This document shows positions 16,754 through 25,585 of a stretch of 64,000 bases of DNA, piece by piece. The DNA is from Halobacillus yeomjeoni (lineage in GTDB: Bacteria > Bacillota > Bacilli > Bacillales > Halobacillaceae): the NCBI RefSeq assembly GCF_020171525.1, contig NZ_JAIVAI010000001.1, positions 1,488,001-1,552,000 on the forward strand, given 5' to 3'. How positions within the stretch are numbered: the first letter of the stretch is position 1; every line of letters starts with the position of its first letter. Below the pieces are notes generated by a model. It was not told where the DNA came from, did no database searches, and was given only the letters and a program-made list of their open reading frames with translations. The position numbers and the translations under genes were made by a program.

Positions 16754-17830
16754 TCACTTATTTTTTTCGTGATTTTGTATAATTGAAACCACTCGATCCT
16801 TTGTTTTTTCACTTTGATATTTTTTCATATTTTCTTTGATCTGATTTCCATTTTTCATCAGCTTCTGCAATTCTTTTTGGAAAGTTTCATCGGTCAGCTC
16901 TTCTTCTTCCAGCTTATAGGCATACCCTTGGTTGACAAAAGAGTCTGCGTTGAGAATCTGGTCTCCTCGACTTGCATTTCTGGAAAGAGGAATGAGAAGC
17001 ATAGGTTTACGAAGTGCAAGAAATTCAAAGATGGAGTTCGATCCCGCTCTTGATACAATGTAATCGGTCGCTGCGAATAAATCTTTCAATTCTTCATTCA
17101 CATATTCGAATTGGGCATAACCCTGTCTTTGGATAGAATCATCTTTGTTGTTTTTTCCGCAAAGATGAACGATTTGAACTTCTTTCAATAGTTCATCCAG
17201 GTTATTTCGGATGGCATCATTGATTTTTTTCGAACCGGTACTTCCTCCCATGACCAAAACGACCGGTTTGCTGGCATTAAAGCCACTATAAGAAAGACCT
17301 TTCTCTTTACTCCCTTCAAACAATTCCTCCCGAACGACAGCACCAATGTATTCCGCTTTTTCTTTCGGCAGGTGAGTCATTGTTTCTGGAAATGTAGCCA
17401 GCACTTTTTTTGCAAAAGGGAAGGATAATTTATTCGCAAGACCCGGTGTATAATCCGATTCATGGATGATCGTCGGAACGTTTTTCATTTTCGCGGCCGC
17501 TACGACAGGCACGGAAACGAATCCACCTTTAGAGAAAATGACCTGCGGCTTCACTTTACTGATGATGCGCAGCGCCTGAAGTCCCCCTTTTAACACCTTA
17601 AAAGGATCTTTGATATTTTCTTTGGATACGTACCGACGCAATTTTCCTGTAGAAATTCCGTGGTAAGTCACCCCATCCAAAGATTCAATCAATTGTCGTT
17701 CTATACCGTTATAAGAGCCGATGTAATCAACTTTGTACCCTTGCTTCTGGAATTCAGGGATTAACGCCAGGTTCACGATGACGTGACCGGCCGTACCTCC
17801 ACCTGTAAACAAAATCCTTTTGCCGTTCAT
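16754..17830 (-). CDS. MurG-family UDP-GlcNAc:undecaprenyl-PP-MurNAc-pentapeptide GlcNAc transferase (second copy type)
   Basis: The 358-residue GT-B glycosyltransferase begins KRILFTGGGTAGHV, the MurG glycine-rich lipid-binding loop. It contains FSKGGFVSVPV, MGGSTGSKKIN and the donor-site segment SRAGSNSIFEFLALRKP. MurG makes lipid II at the inner face of the membrane. The gene is not in a division-cell-wall cluster. It resembles the second MurG found in some Bacilli, so the main murG is expected elsewhere and this copy may be specialised. Confidence 0.85.
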   Translation of the reverse strand: MNGKRILFTGGGTAGHVIVNLALIPEFQKQGYKVDYIGSYNGIERQLIESLDGVTYHGISTGKLRRYVSKENIKDPFKVLKGGLQALRIISKVKPQVIFSKGGFVSVPVVAAAKMKNVPTIIHESDYTPGLANKLSFPFAKKVLATFPETMTHLPKEKAEYIGAVVREELFEGSKEKGLSYSGFNASKPVVLVMGGSTGSKKINDAIRNNLDELLKEVQIVHLCGKNNKDDSIQRQGYAQFEYVNEELKDLFAATDYIVSRAGSNSIFEFLALRKPMLLIPLSRNASRGDQILNADSFVNQGYAYKLEEEELTDETFQKELQKLMKNGNQIKENMKKYQSEKTKDRVVSIIQNHEKNK

Positions 17831-17935
17831 GATTTCAACGTCCTTTCTTTCTATCTTTATCTAAAATGAAATGTATGAGTATGCTATAATCCTCGTATTA
17901 CTCTAATGGAATTGTAACAGAAAAGGAAGGTCTCT

Positions 17936-19282
17936 ATGCATGAAACCCGTTCTCTCCGTGAAAAAATCAAGCTTTTTACATATATCCTGTTCCCTATATT
18001 AATCACACAACTCGGTATGTATGCGATGAATTTCTTTGACACCGTGATGTCTGGAAAAGCAGGTCCTGAAGACTTGGCCGGTGTAGCCATCGGAACGAGT
18101 GTATGGGTCCCGATCTTCACCGGCCTCAACGGCATCCTCATGGCCATTTCACCTATCGTCGCCCAATTGAAAGGCGCAAAAAATGAGAAGGGGATCCCTT
18201 TTGCGGTCAAACAAGGAAGTTATTTAGCCATTGTGTTATCTCTAATCATTCTGCTCACGGGGCTTTTGTTACTTGATCCGGTATTGAGTCTGCTTGAGCT
18301 TGAACCTGCAGTCAGACACGTAGCCAAATATTACTTGGTGATGTTAAGTATCGGGATCGTCCCATTGTTCCTCTTCAATGTACTCCGTTCTTTCATTGAC
18401 GCATTAGGTCTTACAAAGATATCGATGTTTATTATCCTGGTGACGCTCCCAATTAACATTCTTTTCAACTATGTATTCATTTTCGGAAAATGGGGGGCTC
18501 CTGAACTCGGAGGTATCGGTGCCGGGCTCGCCTCTGCCCTCACATACTGGGTATCATTCATTTTTGTGGTTTTGACCATCCACCTTTACCCACCCCTGAA
18601 AAGGTACCGTATTCTTAAAGACTGGATTATTCCTTCATGGAATGAATGGATCAAACAGTTGAAAATCGGAGTGCCTATTGGATTTGCCATTTTCTTTGAA
18701 ACGAGCATTTTTGCAGCTGTAACGTTCTTCATGACCGCTTATGATACATACACCATCGCTGCTCACCAAGCCGCCTTGAATTTCGCGTCTTTTCTGTATA
18801 TGGTACCATTGAGCATCGCTTTCACACTAACAATTGTTGTAGGGTTCGAAGCTGGAGCCAGACGTTATGCAGATGCGAGAACTTATAGTTATATGGGAAT
18901 TTTATCAGCCGTAGGAATGGCAGTGATTGCCGGTTTGATCTTATATATTTTCGATGACTCCGTTGCCCGTTTATACAGTTCAAACCCGAAAGTGATTGAA
19001 TTGACGAAGAACTTCATTTTCTTTGCGATTTTCTTCCAGCTTTCAGACGCTTTCGGGGCACCCATCCAAGGTGTTCTCCGCGGTTACAAAGATGTGAACA
19101 TCACCTTACTGATGGCATTCATTTCTTATTGGGTCATCGGGCTTCCAAGCGGGTATATATTAGCCAATTTCACTTCGTTAGGTCCTTATGGGTATTGGAT
19201 GAGTTTAATCATCGGCCTTACTGCCGGGGCACTGACATTGCTGGTCCGTATGCTGTCTTTACAGAAGAAACGGTTAGGTTAG
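17936..19282 (+). CDS. MATE family efflux transporter
   Basis: The 448-residue protein has about twelve membrane helices. Typical MATE features appear in both halves, such as LAGVAIGTSVWVPIF near residue 40 and FASFLYMVPLSIAFTLT near residue 285. It probably exports cationic drugs or metabolites with Na+ or H+ antiport. The gene is divergent from murG2 with only about 100 bp between them, and ends before a strong terminator. Confidence 0.88.
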   Translation: MHETRSLREKIKLFTYILFPILITQLGMYAMNFFDTVMSGKAGPEDLAGVAIGTSVWVPIFTGLNGILMAISPIVAQLKGAKNEKGIPFAVKQGSYLAIVLSLIILLTGLLLLDPVLSLLELEPAVRHVAKYYLVMLSIGIVPLFLFNVLRSFIDALGLTKISMFIILVTLPINILFNYVFIFGKWGAPELGGIGAGLASALTYWVSFIFVVLTIHLYPPLKRYRILKDWIIPSWNEWIKQLKIGVPIGFAIFFETSIFAAVTFFMTAYDTYTIAAHQAALNFASFLYMVPLSIAFTLTIVVGFEAGARRYADARTYSYMGILSAVGMAVIAGLILYIFDDSVARLYSSNPKVIELTKNFIFFAIFFQLSDAFGAPIQGVLRGYKDVNITLLMAFISYWVIGLPSGYILANFTSLGPYGYWMSLIIGLTAGALTLLVRMLSLQKKRLG

Positions 19283-19308
19283 TCGAGAGTATGAAGCAGT
19301 AAATGGAT

Positions 19309-19354
19309 AGAGCTGATACAAATTGAAATAACAACACAAACCATGAACAGAGCT
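19309..19354 (+). repeat. Terminal fragment of the MITE-like element
   Basis: This segment aligns with the right end of the element at 30596-31050 (GAGCTGATA, then GAAATAACAACAC and AACAGAGC) with small gaps. No left end or hairpin modules are present, so it looks like a decayed remnant or solo end. Confidence 0.55.
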
Positions 19355-19358
19355 AAAC

Positions 19359-19397
19359 AAAGAAAGCTGCCTTATTCTACAAGGCAGCTTTCTTTTT
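19359..19397. terminator. Bidirectional terminator between the MATE and aldehyde dehydrogenase genes
   Basis: A perfect stem of about 15 bp (AAAGAAAGCTGCCTT/AAGGCAGCTTTCTTT) is flanked by A and T runs between convergent genes. Confidence 0.85.
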
Positions 19398-19399
19398 CA

Positions 19400-20824
19400 T
19401 TATTTTAGATTCATGACAATCAGCCGTTCTTCGGTCATATCTTCAATTGTATACTTCGGTCCTTCTTTGCCCCAGCCACTGGATTTCACACCGCCATACG
19501 GCATTAAATCTACACGATACTGAGAGGAATCGTTGATCATAAGACCTCCGACTTCCACATTCTTAGCCGCATAAAAAGCCGTGTCGATATTCTGAGTGAA
19601 GATTCCACCTTGCAAGCCATATTGAGATTCGTTCACTTCTTCAATACAATCTTTAATATCAGTGAATGGAATAATATTAACGACTGGTGCAAATATCTCT
19701 TCACAAACGACTTTCATGTCATTATGGACATCAGTCAGAATTGTAGGTTGGAACATGGCCCCTTCACGGTCACCACCATGGAGGACGGTTGCACCTGCAT
19801 TCTTCGCTTCTTCAATCCACTCTGCAGCACGTTCAGCCTCTTCTTCACTTATCATAGGACCTACATCCGTATCGGGATCGTTAGGGTCACCTACTTTAAG
19901 TTCTTTGATAGCCTTGATGAATTTTTCCTGGAACTCCTCCCGTACATCCTCATGAACATAAAGTCTTTGAACAGATATACATACCTGCCCTGCGAAAGCA
20001 TAGCTTTTAGCAGCCACGTTCTCAGCTGCCATATCAAGGTCTGCTTCTTTATCGATAATCACAGGAGAATTGTTACCAAGCTCAAGAATCAGCTTGTTCA
20101 ATCCTGTATTCTGCTTCAACTTCAACCCAACAGCTGCGCTTCCAGTGAAAGTATAAAGATTGATACGGGAATCTTCCATCATTTGATTCCCTACGGTCGA
20201 ACCAGAGCCTACAACAACATTCAAGTAGCCTTTCGGTAAACCAGCCTCCTCAAAAAGTTCAGCCAGTTTCAATGCTGAGATCGGAGTCTTGCTCGCCGGC
20301 TTCAGAACGACGGCATTCCCTGATGCGATCGCCGGGGCAATCTTATGAGCCACTAAGTTGATTGGAAAGTTGAACGGGCTGATTGCGCCTACCACTCCGA
20401 CCGGCACCTTGATTGTAAAAGCCATACGATTTTCTGAACCGGGGGCTGCTTCTACCGGCACCCCTTCTCCATGGATACGCTTCGCTTCTTCTGCGGCAAG
20501 CTCGAAAGTTTGAGAAGCGCGATCGATTTCCGTCCTGGCTTGTTTCAAAGGTTTTCCGGCTTCCATCGTAATATTTTCAGCAAGGTCTTCTTTATTTTGT
20601 TTCAACAGTTCGCTGACACGTAATAAAATTTCATATCGATCATAAGGGGTCATTGCATTCGATTTATATGCTTTATGTGCAGCATCGATTGCCTGGTCTA
20701 CTTCTGATTCTGACGCTTTGGCAACTTTTGCGTAAGTTTCCTGTGTATATTTGTTCAAAACATCCATCTGTTCATCTGTATCAACCCAGTTTCCACCGAT
20801 GTAAAGTTTGTAACTTTTGACCAT
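19400..20824 (-). CDS. NAD(P)-dependent aldehyde dehydrogenase
   Basis: The 474-residue protein belongs to the ALDH superfamily. It has the cofactor segment ISPFNFPINLVAHKIAPA, the Rossmann loop FTGSAAVG, the general-base Glu in LILELGNNSP and the nucleophile Cys in AFAGQVCISVQR. It oxidises an aldehyde to an acid. The GQVC and NNSP patterns resemble the lactaldehyde/phosphonate-type ALDH clade and some GapN-like enzymes, but the substrate is not determined. The gene is monocistronic with its own ribosome site. Confidence 0.88.
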   Translation of the reverse strand: MVKSYKLYIGGNWVDTDEQMDVLNKYTQETYAKVAKASESEVDQAIDAAHKAYKSNAMTPYDRYEILLRVSELLKQNKEDLAENITMEAGKPLKQARTEIDRASQTFELAAEEAKRIHGEGVPVEAAPGSENRMAFTIKVPVGVVGAISPFNFPINLVAHKIAPAIASGNAVVLKPASKTPISALKLAELFEEAGLPKGYLNVVVGSGSTVGNQMMEDSRINLYTFTGSAAVGLKLKQNTGLNKLILELGNNSPVIIDKEADLDMAAENVAAKSYAFAGQVCISVQRLYVHEDVREEFQEKFIKAIKELKVGDPNDPDTDVGPMISEEEAERAAEWIEEAKNAGATVLHGGDREGAMFQPTILTDVHNDMKVVCEEIFAPVVNIIPFTDIKDCIEEVNESQYGLQGGIFTQNIDTAFYAAKNVEVGGLMINDSSQYRVDLMPYGGVKSSGWGKEGPKYTIEDMTEERLIVMNLK

Positions 20825-20943
20825 TTAATATTTCCCCTTCCTTCACAATCTATTGATTGTATTGCCTTTAAACAAATTTCATAAACGTACGAATCCTGAC
20901 CTCCTTTGTTCAACTTGAAAGAAAATGAATCTAAACAAAAAAA

Positions 20944-20974
20944 AGCCTGAATAGAGGGAAACTCTACTCAGACT
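20944..20974 (-). terminator. Terminator after the nucleoside transporter gene
   Basis: A near-perfect 13-bp stem (AGCCTGAATAGAG/CTCTACTCAGACT) is followed by T on the minus strand, just past the stop codon. Confidence 0.8.
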
Positions 20975-20985
20975 TTTTCGATAAC

Positions 20986-22173
20986 TTATAGGAACAATCC
21001 TGCAATTGTTGCAGAAAGCATAGAACCTAATGTCGCACCAACTAGAAGCTTAAGACCGAAACCGGAAACTCGTCCACCTTTTTCAGAATCGATTCCCTGG
21101 ACCGTACCAGCAATGATTCCGATAGAGGAGAAGTTAGCAAAACTAGTCAAGAATACAGTTACGATTCCTGCTGTTTTGTCAGAAACTCCGTCCAGCATGC
21201 TTTGGAATTCCAGCATAGCGACGAATTCGTTTGTAACGATCTTCGTACCCATGATTGCACCTGCATCAAGTACTTCAGCTGTCGGAATACCCATCAGCAA
21301 ACCGATTGGAGCAATAATATATCCTAGAAGCTCTTGAAGGGTGAATCCATTGAATACCGCTCCGAAGATTGCGTTCACAAGCTCTAGGGAAGCAATGAAG
21401 GCAATCAGCATGGAAGCAACGATCAATGCGATTTTACCACCATCAAGGGCACCATTACCCATGGCTTCGAAGAAACTTTTAGCATTGGATACATCTTGAA
21501 TATCCACATGGTCTTCTTCTTTTGAAACTTTAACTGGTGAAATGATTGAAGCAACAATCAAAGCACTGAACATGTTCAATGGCAGAGCCACTAGAATATA
21601 TTGGTCAGGAAGCATATTCAAGTATGCACCGACGATTGAAGCAGATACAGATCCCATAGCTGAAGCACTGACGATATAAAGACGGTTATCGTTCAAATTA
21701 TGGAACTGTGACTTGATCGCAAGAAGCGCTTCAGACTGTCCGAAGAAAATACTGTTTACTGCGTTGAACGATTCAACTTTAGGAAGCCCTGTAATTTTTG
21801 AAAGACCCCAGCCTAAGTACTTGATGATGAAAGGAAGTACTTTAAGGTAAGTCAATACAGACAAAATCGTTGCAAAGAAGATGATGATCAACAACACGTT
21901 GAAGAAGAACACACCATTTTCTCCGACTTCTACTCCACCAAGAACGAAGTTTACACCTTGGGTACCGAATTCAATTAATTTGTTGAATCCCCAAGAAATT
22001 CCTGATATGATAGTTTGTCCAATCTCAGTATTGAACATGAAGAATGTAATTAGCAATTGAGCTCCGATCATGATTCCAATGCCTTTGAAGTTTATGTTTT
22101 TTCGGTCATTGGACATAAGGAACGCAATTCCAAGAATAACGCCTACAGCAAGAATACCTAAAAGAATATCCAC
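20986..22173 (-). CDS. NupC family concentrative nucleoside transporter
   Basis: The 395-residue protein has about ten hydrophobic segments and the CNT-family signatures SIFFGQSEALLAIK and GIPTAEVLDAGAIMGTKIVTNEF. It imports nucleosides with H+ or Na+. The GTG start is set by GGGGAGGA. Together with adenine deaminase and the purine permease in this window it forms part of purine salvage, although the genes are not adjacent. No PurR box is seen upstream. Confidence 0.88.
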   Translation of the reverse strand: MDILLGILAVGVILGIAFLMSNDRKNINFKGIGIMIGAQLLITFFMFNTEIGQTIISGISWGFNKLIEFGTQGVNFVLGGVEVGENGVFFFNVLLIIIFFATILSVLTYLKVLPFIIKYLGWGLSKITGLPKVESFNAVNSIFFGQSEALLAIKSQFHNLNDNRLYIVSASAMGSVSASIVGAYLNMLPDQYILVALPLNMFSALIVASIISPVKVSKEEDHVDIQDVSNAKSFFEAMGNGALDGGKIALIVASMLIAFIASLELVNAIFGAVFNGFTLQELLGYIIAPIGLLMGIPTAEVLDAGAIMGTKIVTNEFVAMLEFQSMLDGVSDKTAGIVTVFLTSFANFSSIGIIAGTVQGIDSEKGGRVSGFGLKLLVGATLGSMLSATIAGLFL

Positions 22174-22442
22174 GGATAAATCCTCCCCTAAATATAAAAT
22201 AAACTATTAAAACACAAAAATGAAAATGCTTACATCATGCATTACCATATTGGATTTTATCAGGTTGTCAGACGTCATGCAAGGAATAATGTAAAGCTTG
22301 AATATTCATACAATAATAAAATCAAAATTTCATTGATCACTTCGCATGCAAGAAACCCTTTAATATCAAGCATCCTCTAGTCATTAAACAATGATAAAAC
22401 TGTATAGACACCCATGTAAACAGGTGAATGATATCTTTAATA
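22174..22442. other. Intergenic region upstream of the nucleoside transporter gene
   Basis: About 270 bp of AT-rich sequence precede the nucleoside transporter on the minus strand. It should hold that gene's promoter, but no convincing -35/-10 pair, operator or small ORF was recognised. Confidence 0.5.
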
Positions 22443-22475
22443 AAAAACTGCCGGCGAGCAACACCAGCAGTTTTT
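22443..22475 (-). terminator. Terminator after the LysM-CAP gene
   Basis: AAAAACTGCCGGCG pairs imperfectly with CACCAGCAGTTTTT around a short loop and is followed by T on the minus strand. Confidence 0.7.
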
Positions 22476-22480
22476 CTCAT

Positions 22481-23104
22481 TTATTGAGTGATGAACATCT
22501 GAGTCCAATAATGTCCATAACTTCCGCCTTTGGCATAACCGACACCGATTTGTTTCAAGTTCGGATCTAAAATGTTTTTGCGGTGACCTGGACTGTTCAT
22601 CCAGCCATTCACCACTTCCTGTGGTGTCCGCTGGCCTGCAGCGATGTTTTCTGCGGCTCTGCGGTAATTGACATTGAAATCCTGCATCATTTGGAACGGT
22701 GAACCATAGGTCGGGGACGTGTGTGAGAAGTAGTTTTTATCTCTCATATCCACCGACTTGTAGCGGGCTACCCTGGAAAGCTGCCAATTGGCTTTCAAAG
22801 CAGACAGACCGTTCTTAGCACGCTCCTGGTTTGTAAGATTGATGACTTGCTGTTCAATTGATTTGATATTCGTCTTCAAAGGAATCGTGACACGATCACC
22901 AGGATAGATCAAATCAGGGTTTTGTATTTGAGGGTTCGCGTTTATGATTTCTGAGAGACCGATTTGATACCGCTGAGATATCTTCCATAACGTGTCCCCG
23001 CTTCTAACTGTGTAAGTATCTGTTGCAGCATGAGTCGATTGAGGTGCTTGAATGAACAACACCGCCGAAAGCATCATGACACCAAACCACATCCATAATT
23101 TCAC
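22481..23104 (-). CDS. Secreted LysM and CAP (SCP/PR1) domain protein
   Basis: A signal peptide of about 26 residues (ending STHA) is followed by a single LysM domain (about 30-75, YTVRSGDTLWKISQRY), which binds peptidoglycan. A CAP domain (about 85-207) follows with NLTNQERAKNGLSAL, YFSHTSPTYGSP, AAENIAAG and SPGHRKNILDP. The architecture matches B. subtilis YkwD-type and related spore or cell-wall proteins. The function of bacterial CAP domains is unclear. The GTG start has AAGGAG upstream. A cell-wall or cortex location is inferred. Confidence 0.88.
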   Translation of the reverse strand: MKLWMWFGVMMLSAVLFIQAPQSTHAATDTYTVRSGDTLWKISQRYQIGLSEIINANPQIQNPDLIYPGDRVTIPLKTNIKSIEQQVINLTNQERAKNGLSALKANWQLSRVARYKSVDMRDKNYFSHTSPTYGSPFQMMQDFNVNYRRAAENIAAGQRTPQEVVNGWMNSPGHRKNILDPNLKQIGVGYAKGGSYGHYWTQMFITQ

Positions 23105-23294
23105 TGTACTCGCTCCTTTGTTTTGTAGTCAGATGTAGTTTGGCTTAAAGAGTCAGGAATATGTGTCTCATTTAAAAAAGAACAGGTAGAAATTCCTTTA
23201 CGTTGGTTCATTTTCTAGGATTCCTACTTTTCTATAAGAAAGTGTCGTCAACAAAACTGGACGATCACAACAAACTTCAACCTATTCTCTATAG

Positions 23295-24410
23295 TTAATT
23301 GACCACTCCGTACTGCTGAATTTTCACTTTCACTTTTGGTGTGATTTCCATTGTCGGGTAATACTCATCCCAGTCAACCTTTTTGTAAAATTCAGGGTGG
23401 TAGGCATGGGCTCTACGCCCCAGTGCAAACACATCGCTATTGGCTTCTTTCAACTGTTCAACCAGCCTTTCAGCATCTTTGGTCAACAATTCACTCAATT
23501 CTTTATTCAACATTTCGATCGTTTTTTTCTCGCTCAAGTGATTTTTGGGGTATTCCATGATACGAACTTTTAAAGATAGATCGAGATCAGCCGTTAACTC
23601 CCCACCTTTCTCATTTAACTTAATGTTTCGGTTATGTTTCATAACATTGACAGAGACATTACCATTCCCTTCTTCCTCTTCTGAAATCTTCCTCGTTATT
23701 CTAGCTATCTTCCCTTTTTTATCCAAAAGCAGCATTAAGAGAGTCGTATCTTCTGGCTGAATATTCTTCTCGGTATAATGATCGTCATGAAATAGAGCTA
23801 ATCCATCAAACTTGATTACTCCATTTTCATAATCTGCTTTGATGATCGGTAAAGTAAAATCCACCCCTGGCTCGAATAATTCTTCACAAATCAGTTGTAG
23901 ATTCTCTCCAGAGGCATGAGTCGATGCTATTGCCCCCTCTATAATTCCTCCAATAAATTTACTGACTCTTTTAAATTCCTCTGTTTTGAAACTCAGCACA
24001 TCCTTAGCAGAGCTATCTGCAAGGGCTAGAGTGGCATTCAAATTACTTTTCGGTTCCCTGTAAAATTTATCGAGAACCTGGTAAATGTCACCCTTTGCTA
24101 ATTCTTTACCAATCAAAACCACCTTCACTTTAGAAGGATCGAAGGATTCAGGGATGGTGTAATCGATTTTATTCCTGCCATCTGTGACGTTCATTGCACC
24201 GGTTGAAATGACTTGTATATTCTCTTCAATCGGTCCCATCGCCGCTTTCTCTACAGAGGCAATCGATACGGTTTCTATCAGGTCCTCGTCTTCGCCTTTA
24301 TCGAACCCCATTGATAAAATCAACTTTGTATTCTTAAAGTTCCGTTCATCCCAGCATCCCGTCAACAGTGTTGCAATCATGATGCATAGTAATGCCTTCT
24401 TCAATATCAT
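23295..24410 (-). CDS. Spore germination lipoprotein, GerC family, operon 2
   Basis: The 371-residue lipoprotein has signal and lipobox MILKKALLCIMIATLLTGC, with lipidation predicted at Cys19. It then shows the family opening WDERNFKNTKLILSMGFDKG and a C-terminal GerAC domain. It overlaps gerB by 4 nt and is the last gene of the A-B-C operon. It is a paralogue of the C subunit at 12133-13266, but the two are only distantly similar, which suggests distinct germinant specificities. Confidence 0.92.
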   Translation of the reverse strand: MILKKALLCIMIATLLTGCWDERNFKNTKLILSMGFDKGEDEDLIETVSIASVEKAAMGPIEENIQVISTGAMNVTDGRNKIDYTIPESFDPSKVKVVLIGKELAKGDIYQVLDKFYREPKSNLNATLALADSSAKDVLSFKTEEFKRVSKFIGGIIEGAIASTHASGENLQLICEELFEPGVDFTLPIIKADYENGVIKFDGLALFHDDHYTEKNIQPEDTTLLMLLLDKKGKIARITRKISEEEEGNGNVSVNVMKHNRNIKLNEKGGELTADLDLSLKVRIMEYPKNHLSEKKTIEMLNKELSELLTKDAERLVEQLKEANSDVFALGRRAHAYHPEFYKKVDWDEYYPTMEITPKVKVKIQQYGVVN

Positions 24411-25585
24411 TCAGCAGCCCCTCCGGTCTTTTTAAACTTTCTTATTATAAAACTGAAGGCGAGTAGAATAAATGGAAAAAAGATTGAAAAACCATAACCT
24501 GCATTGACCGTCAGCGACTTCATTTTTTCCAGGATGTCCATGTCAAACCCAATAAAGATGGCGATGATGAAAGAAGCCCCTCCTACGATCCAGTTGAACA
24601 TTGCTGCTTTCTTTGTATTGAATATGCTCTTCAACCCTAAACCGGAAATATATAAATAGGTTGTATAAGATGTGGCGACTGAAACCATCCAGATTGAAAT
24701 GAAAAACAAGTCAATCCTAGCGACAAGTGGGAACTCAAAGGATTTCAACATATACAATAAAGGCTCAGGTACGACCTTCATTTCTTCTGTACTGAAAAAG
24801 GTATAACTGACGATGACAGCAAAAAGATAAAAAAATAATGTAAACCAATGGGCGTAAAGAATCGTTCTCAATTTTTCATTTGCTTTTCCTTCAACCCTCG
24901 AATAAAGAATCAAAATGATAAAAAACCCGAAGAATGACAAAGTTGCTTCCTGTACACCTTTCATTATCTTTCCTGTACCTGCTTCCCACACCGGAAGAAG
25001 ATACATCACATTCATCTCCTTCATGGAATAGAGCATTAATAAGAACAAAATCAACAATAACCCTGAGACCATCGTGTAGAAACGTGCGATCACTACTAAT
25101 CCTGAGTTAGCTAAATAGACCCCTACTGAAATTAATAAAAGAGTTAATACCCAAAAAGGTGTATTCGGGAGAACCCACATACTGATCATCCTTCCAAACA
25201 GAAGTAAAATCAGCATTCCAACAGCAATAAAGTACAATACGTATAGGAAGGATACGATTTTCCCCCCCCATTTTGTGAACAACTCTGTATTCAGTTGGTA
25301 GAAGTCTTTTTGAGGAAACATTTTTGCGACCAGCCATAAAGCGATTAAAACAATCTGCAGAATCACACCTGAAATCAACAGGGATATCCACCCATCCTGC
25401 CGGGCGATGACATGAAGGTCGTAAGGGAGAGCAAGGACCCCTACCCCCACCTGTGTTTGGACAATCAAAAAAAAGAACTCTCGCCTGGAAATTTTCTTTT
25501 CAGTTGACTTCCCCGTCTGACCCTGAGCTGGAGGCGCCTGGGAGGTCGTCTGTTTTTGGTTTTGTGAATTGGGTTGACTGCTCAT
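24407..25585 (-). CDS. Spore germination protein, GerB family (B subunit), operon 2
   Basis: A hydrophilic Gln/Ser/Thr-rich N-terminus of about 35 residues precedes some ten membrane helices of the APC fold. The first 86 nt overlap the end of gerA in another frame, and that overlap encodes low-complexity tails in both proteins. No later Met gives a sensible start before the first helix, so the overlap appears real. GGGAG lies about 10 nt before the ATG. Confidence 0.88.
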   Translation of the reverse strand: MSSQPNSQNQKQTTSQAPPAQGQTGKSTEKKISRREFFFLIVQTQVGVGVLALPYDLHVIARQDGWISLLISGVILQIVLIALWLVAKMFPQKDFYQLNTELFTKWGGKIVSFLYVLYFIAVGMLILLLFGRMISMWVLPNTPFWVLTLLLISVGVYLANSGLVVIARFYTMVSGLLLILFLLMLYSMKEMNVMYLLPVWEAGTGKIMKGVQEATLSFFGFFIILILYSRVEGKANEKLRTILYAHWFTLFFYLFAVIVSYTFFSTEEMKVVPEPLLYMLKSFEFPLVARIDLFFISIWMVSVATSYTTYLYISGLGLKSIFNTKKAAMFNWIVGGASFIIAIFIGFDMDILEKMKSLTVNAGYGFSIFFPFILLAFSFIIRKFKKTGGAAE

